Shown in pieces: positions 28,975 to 31,808 of a stretch of 31,808 nt of DNA. The position numbers and the translations under genes are program-made. Each line of letters opens with the position of its first letter. Positions within the stretch are counted from its first letter, which is position 1. The notes under the pieces are model-generated. The model was not told the origin of the DNA. It ran no database searches and saw nothing but the letters and a program-made list of their open reading frames with translations. Source of the stretch: a virus. The stretch lies in IMG/VR virus record IMGVR_UViG_3300031576_000229, positions 1-31,808 of that record; one strand, 5' to 3'.

Positions 28975-29173
28975 GGCGCGTTGCCAGGCGTGTGATGCGC
29001 CAATCATATGGACCATCACACGCCTGGGCCGGCGAATGCCGATGAATCAGGGATTCGCCACCAAAGGCTACGAGAAAGACGGCACTGGTGCGCTCACGCT
29101 CGTCAGCGCATACGCTGACGAGACACACTGGGCGACCTGCCCATTCGCAGGTCGGTTCCGAGGAAGGGCCTGA
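28919..29173 (+). CDS. Small zinc-site hypothetical protein
   Basis: An 84-residue protein with C22 and C25 (CQACDAPIIWTIT), RLGRRMPMN, and later H70 and C74 (HWATCP). A single zinc site is likely. This is a common short phage type near replication genes (CxxCxxxIxW...MPxN...HxxxCP). Start behind GAGGG. Function unknown. Confidence 0.65.
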   Translation: MAEVEKRKMLLIRSHDQSEARCQACDAPIIWTITRLGRRMPMNQGFATKGYEKDGTGALTLVSAYADETHWATCPFAGRFRGRA

Positions 29174-29199
29174 TCATCGCCGAGGAATTTGGAGCAGAA

Positions 29200-29832
29200 G
29201 TGATATATCTGAGCGGCAGGCTACAAGCAGCGAAGACTGGGCTTCGGCCCGACATCGGGATCATGCTTGGATATCGCGGCGCCGTGGGCCGCAACTCACA
29301 CGGCAGAGGCGGACTAGCCAAGGTGATGTGGGCAGCCGACAACGGCTGCTTCACAAGCCCCGACCTCAACGTCGGCGCTTATCTCAAGTGGCTGGGATCA
29401 CTAAGCCAGTTTCGGGAAACCTGCCTATTTGCGGTAGCGCCCGATGTCGTCGCCGATGCGCGCGCCACTTGGGAGCGCAGCCGCGAGGTTCTACCGCGCA
29501 TCCGCGCAATTGGTTTTGCCGCCGCCTTCGTCGCGCAGGACGGGATCGAGGATGAGCAGATCAACTGGGATTCCTTCGACTGCCTGTTTATCGGCGGCTC
29601 CACGGAATGGAAACTGTCGACAAACACCCATTGGCTTTGCCGCGAGGCAATTGCACAAGGCAAATGGGTCCACATGGGCCGAGTGAATTCTTTTCGAAGA
29701 TTGTTGCAGGCCCGGTTCGCCGGCTGCCACTCCTGCGACGGGACACAGTTGGCCTTCGCGCCAGACAAGAGGCTGGCGCAACTGGAGAGATGGTTGGACT
29801 GGATGAAGATCCAACCGACATTGGACTTTTAG
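29200..29832 (+). CDS. TGT-like TIM-barrel enzyme
   Basis: A 210-residue protein with motifs of phage relatives of tRNA-guanine transglycosylase: AADNGCF (46-51), [10 protein letters not shown] (78-87), VAQDG (111-115), IGGSTEWK (131-138), [10 protein letters not shown] (155-164) and SCDGT (178-182). In DpdA-type relatives such barrels exchange guanine for a 7-deazaguanine in DNA; others have unknown use. The start is a GTG behind GGAG. Next to a methyltransferase, so nucleic-acid modification is plausible. Substrate not known. Confidence 0.6.
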   Translation: MIYLSGRLQAAKTGLRPDIGIMLGYRGAVGRNSHGRGGLAKVMWAADNGCFTSPDLNVGAYLKWLGSLSQFRETCLFAVAPDVVADARATWERSREVLPRIRAIGFAAAFVAQDGIEDEQINWDSFDCLFIGGSTEWKLSTNTHWLCREAIAQGKWVHMGRVNSFRRLLQARFAGCHSCDGTQLAFAPDKRLAQLERWLDWMKIQPTLDF

Positions 29833-29836
29833 CGTA

Positions 29837-30226
29837 ATGAAATTGCTGGATCTATTTTGCGGGGCTGGTGGCGCGGCGATGGGTTATTACCACGCAGGTT
29901 TCGAAGTCGTCGGCGTGGACATCGAGCCGCAGCCACGCTACCTATTCGAGTTCCACCAGGCAGACGCCCTCGAATTCGTGGCGTGCAACGGCGCGGAGTT
30001 CGACGCAATTCACGCGTCGCCGCCGTGCCAGGCATATAGTCGGATGAAGTCCATGACGAAAAGGAAATACCCGAAGCTGATAGAAGAAACGCGCTACGCA
30101 AATTCACGGGCGAGAGCAGGACGAAACCCCACCCTCGCCCCACGATCAACCACGACACGGTTGACCGCGGCCATCGAAGAGATGGCGCGCGGATTCTCAC
30201 TCGAGAGAGTGAGTTTGACAATATGA
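29837..30226 (+). pseudogene. Truncated C5-cytosine methyltransferase
   Basis: The first 87 residues are a good cytosine-C5 methyltransferase start: motif [16 protein letters not shown] (SAM binding), VVGVDIEPQ (motif II), FHQADALEF, and motif [13 protein letters not shown] with the catalytic cysteine. After LIEETR the protein becomes unrelated and stops at 129 residues, with no motif VI, VIII or target domain, so it is cut or frame-shifted near 30090. Another frame stays open to about 30285 but does not restore the family. It may be inactive. Confidence 0.7.
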
Positions 30227-30256
30227 CCAAGCCGGTTCAAATCCGGCCCGCGGTCA
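30162..30256 (+). other. tRNA-like 3' arm after the broken methyltransferase
   Basis: A T-arm-like hairpin GCCGG-TTCAAAT-CCGGC (30231-30247) is followed by CCGCGGTCA, which is an exact complement of TGACCGCGG at 30162-30170. The T-loop and acceptor order are like a tRNA, but the stretch between lacks a seven-base anticodon loop: the main hairpin there (CTCACTC-GAGA-GAGTGAG) has even spacing. It could be a decayed tRNA or an old attachment site. Confidence 0.3.
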
Positions 30257-30291
30257 CACAATCAGCCGTGTCTCCCACACAATGAGACACA

Positions 30292-31005
30292 ATGGAACAA
30301 ATATCGGTTACAAGCCCTTTTAAGCACATCAAGGCCAGAAAGATAATTATCCTCTGGGGAGCCGTGATTTTGGTCTGCATAACGGCGCTCAGCTGCGTCT
30401 CGTCATTCATGATCTACCGAGGCGGATTCGCCGACCTCGGTATTTTCCAGCCGCTGCTATCGCTGTTTGCCGTCGTCGTCGTGGAAGGCGCGTTCGTGTG
30501 GCTGGTCTACGGGTTCACGCGGGCGTTTTCATCAACCACTGAGCGGGGGATCGCCCTGCTCGGAATGAGCTTCCTGGTCGTCGTAATGTTGATCAATCTG
30601 GTAACGCATTTCATGATGGTGAAGAACATCCCACTCAATTCCTTTCAGCAGTCGTGGATCTCCTGGGGCGCGATTACGGTCTTCATCGTCGTTCTGCTGA
30701 TCGTCCTCTGCATCACCTTGGCCGATCCCGTGATCCGCCTTGTCCGGCTCGAACTCCGTTACCTCGGCCTACAACAGGAGAAGATTCTCGAAGCCAAGAC
30801 CGAAAGCCTGGATAGCGACCAGATTCAGGAAGCGATGGCAGGACGCGCCGAATGGGAGGCGGGTCAATTGGCCGATCGGATACTGGGTGAGGCACAACGG
30901 CCCAGAGAGCACCGGCGCCAGATTGCCAGTCGCTGGCAGGACCGCGAGGATCCATTCGCCAGCCTGCCCGTTGAAGAGCCACCGGGAAAAGACCCGCGCC
31001 GCTGA
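30292..31005 (+). CDS. Four-helix membrane protein
   Basis: A 237-residue protein with four predicted membrane helices, about 18-42, 50-77, 86-108 and 122-146, followed by a cytoplasmic charged tail with a coiled-coil part (LEAKTESLDSDQIQEAM) and a proline-rich end. No enzyme motif is seen. A phage membrane protein here might act in exclusion or replication anchoring, but nothing decides. No clear ribosome binding site. Confidence 0.65.
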   Translation: MEQISVTSPFKHIKARKIIILWGAVILVCITALSCVSSFMIYRGGFADLGIFQPLLSLFAVVVVEGAFVWLVYGFTRAFSSTTERGIALLGMSFLVVVMLINLVTHFMMVKNIPLNSFQQSWISWGAITVFIVVLLIVLCITLADPVIRLVRLELRYLGLQQEKILEAKTESLDSDQIQEAMAGRAEWEAGQLADRILGEAQRPREHRRQIASRWQDREDPFASLPVEEPPGKDPRR

Positions 31006-31067
31006 TCCAACCCTCACCTTCCCCGCAGACGGGCGGCGGGGAAGAGAACAGCGGCGTGGATCATGCT

Positions 31068-31097
31068 GGCAGCAGCAGCATCGCTGCTGCTGCTGCC
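31068..31097. repeat. GCA/TGC hairpin
   Basis: GGCAGCAGCAGCA (31068-31080) and TGCTGCTGCTGCC (31085-31097) are exact complements around four bases. It is made of two copies of the dispersed triplet repeat in opposite directions, between genes. Confidence 0.85.
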
Positions 31098-31119
31098 GTG
31101 ACGGGGTCCGGGGAGAAAT

Positions 31120-31285
31120 CAAACCCCCGAACCTCGGCAGAGGTCAAATCTCCGAACCTTTTCCGGGGCAATCTCGAAATCCCCGAACCTTCGCCTAAAG
31201 GGCAGGGAACAGGGGACTTGCGAAATCCCCGAACCCGGGCCGAGTTCGATCAAGGCCAAATCCCCGAACCTTTGGAGTTCGGGGA
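31120..31285. repeat. Iteron array (AAATCCCCGAACC)
   Basis: Five direct copies: near 31120-31133 (variant), 31146-31158 (one change), 31177-31189, 31223-31235 and 31258-31270 (the last three exact), spaced 26-46 bases, and one inverted TTCGGGGA at 31277-31285. The copies fall in different frames, so they are DNA-level sites. Such arrays serve plasmid- or phage-type initiators, partition proteins or repressors. Gene-free stretch 31006-31344. Confidence 0.75.
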
Positions 31286-31344
31286 AGAGGTCGAAACAAG
31301 TACTATCCTCTCGAATCAAAATCGACTCTGGAGGTTAGAAACAT

Positions 31345-31680
31345 ATGCAGATCGACACGGTAAACGGAGATCTCGCCGGGTTCTCCGATTTGTTGGGCGC
31401 CCCGAACCCAAAATCGAGATCGGCCAAATCACGGCGGCGATCGCCGGGGAACTCGACGCCCGGCCCGGCCGAGGCCGTTGGCATGGAAGTCGAGCCGAAG
31501 CTGAGCAGCTTAGACTTTTTGCTCAGCATGTTGCAGAGCGATTTAGGCGAGATCGCCGACGCCGGCGGCGGGGTCAAATTGTTCAACCCGCCCGACCGGA
31601 TCATCATCGTCCTGCAGGGAATCCGCCTGTGCAGGAACCATTCGATTCTGCACAGTGGCCAGACGTGCCCAATGTGCTGA
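31345..31680 (+). CDS. Small hypothetical protein with cysteine end
   Basis: A 111-residue protein. The first 50 residues are basic and disordered; the rest (LSSLDFLLSMLQSDLGEIAD, VKLFNPPDRIIIVLQGIRL) is folded and ends CRNHSILHSGQTCPMC, a likely zinc site with C96, C108, C111 and histidines. The start has GGAGG ten bases ahead and directly follows the iteron array, so it may bind or be controlled by it. No family recognised. Confidence 0.6.
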   Translation: MQIDTVNGDLAGFSDLLGAPNPKSRSAKSRRRSPGNSTPGPAEAVGMEVEPKLSSLDFLLSMLQSDLGEIADAGGGVKLFNPPDRIIIVLQGIRLCRNHSILHSGQTCPMC

Positions 31681-31693
31681 AGTCAACTACCCG

Positions 31694-31726
31694 CCACTAA
31701 GCCGCCCAAAGCGGCGGCTATAGTGG
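31694..31726. terminator. Hairpin after the last gene
   Basis: CCACTA-AGCCGCC (31694-31706) pairs with GGCGGCT-A-TAGTGG (31713-31726) with one bulge, around CAAAGC. It follows the last gene by 14 bases. There is no T run, so it is a weak terminator at best. Confidence 0.45.
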
Positions 31727-31808
31727 GGGCTTGTGTCTGTACTCGCGAGGTTCGAGCAACCACGCTTTTCGACACCATAGGCCGATTGACTGCGGCCTTC
31801 GCTCTGAT

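Larger units (their letters stand above)
2379..31097. repeat. Dispersed GCT-triplet repeats
   Basis: Runs of three to six GCT (often ending GCC, often after ATT) occur at 2379, 6418, 10231, 13289, 16519, 19234, 19789, 22172, 26146, 28013 and 31083; reversed copies at 22523, 23671, 27981 and 31068. Inside genes they are read as polyalanine, polyglutamine or polyleucine; outside genes they occur at 19789 and 31068-31097. The common core is GCTGCTGCTGC. Confidence 0.85.

Noticed and set aside
30164-30255. A complete tRNA gene
   Set aside because: The T-arm and acceptor ends match, but no seven-base anticodon loop or D-arm can be formed, and there is no encoded CCA. Kept only as a low-confidence tRNA-like site.
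31056-31700. Plus-strand frame of 214 codons over the iteron array
   Set aside because: The repeats fall in different registers of this frame, and from 31345 a better gene with GGAGG overlaps it.
1-31808. CRISPR array, reverse transcriptase or diversity-generating retroelement, insertion sequence
   Set aside because: I looked for regular spacer arrays, reverse transcriptase motifs and transposase motifs and saw none. The A-poor tracts therefore cannot be tied to a retroelement in this window.

Overview
The window reads as a temperate bacteriophage genome, or most of one, from a GC-rich bacterial host. Evidence: an HK97-type head module (small and large terminase, portal, protease, capsid), an integrase followed by a tRNA-derived attachment core, a divergent repressor switch, a replication initiator with an origin-like dyad inside it, and a RecT-like annealing protein. 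The host cannot be named securely. DUF4394 and the secreted OB-fold protein fit Acidobacteriota-like or similar GC-rich bacteria, but this is weak inference. The attachment core lies inside the phage gene order, not at its edge, so the sequence looks like free or circularised phage DNA, not a prophage with host flanks. Plus-strand genes run off the right end and resume at the left end, so a circularly permuted genome near this size is plausible but unproven.

Layout. (1) 1-2320, plus strand: a short operon behind a pseudoknot-like leader, encoding a zinc-ribbon protein, a von Willebrand A protein and a DUF1874 (AcrIII-1/B116-like) protein, closed by an intrinsic terminator; then a secreted OB-fold protein to 3258. 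(2) 3038-19615, minus strand: the late operon, transcribed right to left. It runs from a coiled-coil protein and two small proteins through TerS, TerL, a portal-MuF fusion, protease and capsid, then small head or decoration proteins, adhesin-like beta proteins, a phosphatase-like protein, a DUF4394 protein and a holin-like peptide. No tape measure, tail tube or endolysin is recognisable. (3) 18.7-21.9 kb: a mostly gene-free island with two candidate small RNAs, very large inverted repeats, strong sigma70-type promoters and two tracts almost without adenine on the plus strand (three A in about 916 bases, counting both tracts). (4) 21.9-26.7 kb, plus strand: early genes (SWIM finger, ADP-ribosyltransferase-like protein, RecT-like protein, small HTH proteins, integrase) ending at attP with integrase arm-type repeats. 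(5) 27.0-31.7 kb: two divergent ribbon-helix-helix regulators sharing a -35 region, the replication initiator, zinc-binding small proteins, a TGT-like enzyme, a truncated cytosine methyltransferase, a four-helix membrane protein, an iteron array and a last small gene.

How the parts fit: the divergent repressors probably decide between lysogeny and rightward early transcription; the initiator acts at the embedded origin; integrase acts on attP; the leftward late operon builds the particle. Two features are unexplained by ordinary phage biology: the adenine-depleted, hairpin-rich island, and a short GCT-repeat sequence that recurs every few kilobases on both strands, in genes and between them.
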